The notes under the pieces are model-generated. The model made no database searches. It worked only from the letters and a program-made list of their open reading frames with translations, and was not told the DNA's origin. This document shows, one piece after another, positions 63,296-64,000 of a stretch of 64,000 nucleotides of DNA. Source of the stretch: Isoetes taiwanensis. Lineage: Eukaryota; Streptophyta; Lycopodiopsida; Isoetales; Isoetaceae. The position numbers and the translations under genes were made by a program. The DNA is taken from positions 7,815,682-7,879,681 of the forward strand of contig JAJEKV010000013.1 of assembly GCA_021234155.1 (NCBI GenBank), given 5' to 3'. The first letter of the stretch is position 1. The number at the start of each line of letters is the position of its first letter.

Positions 63296-63455
63296 ATGGT
63301 CAACAAACCAATGGCTCACAACATTCTTTTGTAGCGTGGCATAATGGTCAACAATCATCGGCTCACAACAAAGCTCTTTTGTGTGTGTGTGGCGCATAAT
63401 GGTCAACAACCAATGCTCACAACAAAGCCCTTTTTGTGTTTGTGCATACCGGCAC
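63296..63455 (+). repeat. Three-unit minisatellite
   Basis: Units beginning ATGGTCAACAA start at about 63296, 63343 and 63398. Each continues through a CTCACAACA block, then CTTTTGTG-like and GGCATAA-like ends. Unit length varies from 47 to 55 bases because of insertions in the GT-rich part. Confidence 0.75.
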
Positions 63456-64000
63456 ATGAAGGGCGCGTAGGTGCGTCACGAAGAATACATTTCTTTATCA
63501 TAACTTTGATCCGTGAGTTCGCTTTGAGACATGATTTTTTATTATGCTGGAAAGCCTCCGAGAATCTTTGATAGTGTATGATATGGATATGTTTGGTTGC
63601 TATTCATGCTAAAACAGCAATTTTCCGGTCGGGTTTTTGTAGGCTTTACATCCCTACCAAATGACAGGTCAATGTGTGATTGGCGCTTATTGATACGTTT
63701 ATGGCTCATTCACGAAGGCCCCAAAAAATTAAATTTCATGCATTTTTAGATTTTGAGGCTTTAGATCCTTGTGCTAACAAGGTAGGTGCTTCCTCACTTT
63801 GGTTTCTCTCTACCACAAGAATCCATGGAGGCCAAAGGTTGGCCGTTTAAATTCCAGCTTGAAAATGTGTGTGTATGGTGTTGCAAACTTTATGACTTTC
63901 TATCAATGGGATCAACTGGGCTTCTATCTTTTATGGTAACTTTCTTTACTTATGTTCTATTTGTTTTATATAATACGTAACTGAACGAAGTGCATAACAA
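63456..64000. other. No gene recognised
   Basis: The frame at 63786-63980 reaches toward the window end with a hydrophobic C-terminus (GLLSFMVTFFTYVLFVLY) but nothing supports a gene. Confidence 0.45.

Noticed and set aside
63296-63455. CRISPR-like array
   Set aside because: Units are adjacent without unique spacers and vary in length; it is a plain minisatellite.

Overview
The window is nuclear DNA of a land plant. It carries an intron-rich plant-type DNA topoisomerase III alpha gene, a plant KIN-4 (FRA1-like) kinesin locus, and many Ty1/copia, Ty3/gypsy and LINE copies. The LINE types and long introns would suit a fern or another lineage with a repeat-rich genome, but the sequence alone does not fix the species. 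No CRISPR array, operon or convincing tRNA/rRNA gene was seen.

Layout. 1-378 is the upstream region of TOP3A, with four ACGT cores. 379-8709 (+) is TOP3A, which can be read as 24 exons joining in one frame to about 865 residues; it is the only host gene here that looks intact. 9190-12974 is an old copia remnant, followed by a minus-strand LINE piece (to about 13835), a 450-bp imperfect inverted repeat (14577-15034) and a 5'-truncated minus-strand L1 (15224-16880). 17390-26085 is a plus-strand LINE split by a hAT-type element, which is split by a copia element (19577-25346), which holds an L1 3' fragment: four layers, two of them marked by clear target-site duplications (TSDs). 26320-26464 is another 3' terminus of the same LINE family, ending in a pentanucleotide array.

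26815-43852 is a minus-strand Ty3/gypsy remnant. Its single visible LTR (about 3.6 kb net) has been split by an L1 lacking reverse transcriptase (33596-38162, 16-bp TSD) and by a second copia element (38246-43817, 5-bp TSD). The gypsy copy itself sits in an older minus-strand LINE (43853-44580). 45736-46340 is the clean 3' end of the pentamer-tailed LINE. 47080-49650 is a decayed, coiled-coil-rich minus-strand reading frame of unknown family.

50747-57150 (+) is a KIN-4 kinesin locus that keeps its introns but is broken by several frameshifts and stops, so it is read as an unprocessed pseudogene. 57160-64000 is mostly decayed repeats: two tRNA-like SINE heads, a gypsy reverse-transcriptase remnant, a minus-strand L1 remnant and a small minisatellite.

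The genes do not form a pathway. The most informative content is the insertion chronology, and a LINE family whose copies share a 3' hairpin and end in pentanucleotide repeats of different sequence but constant unit length.
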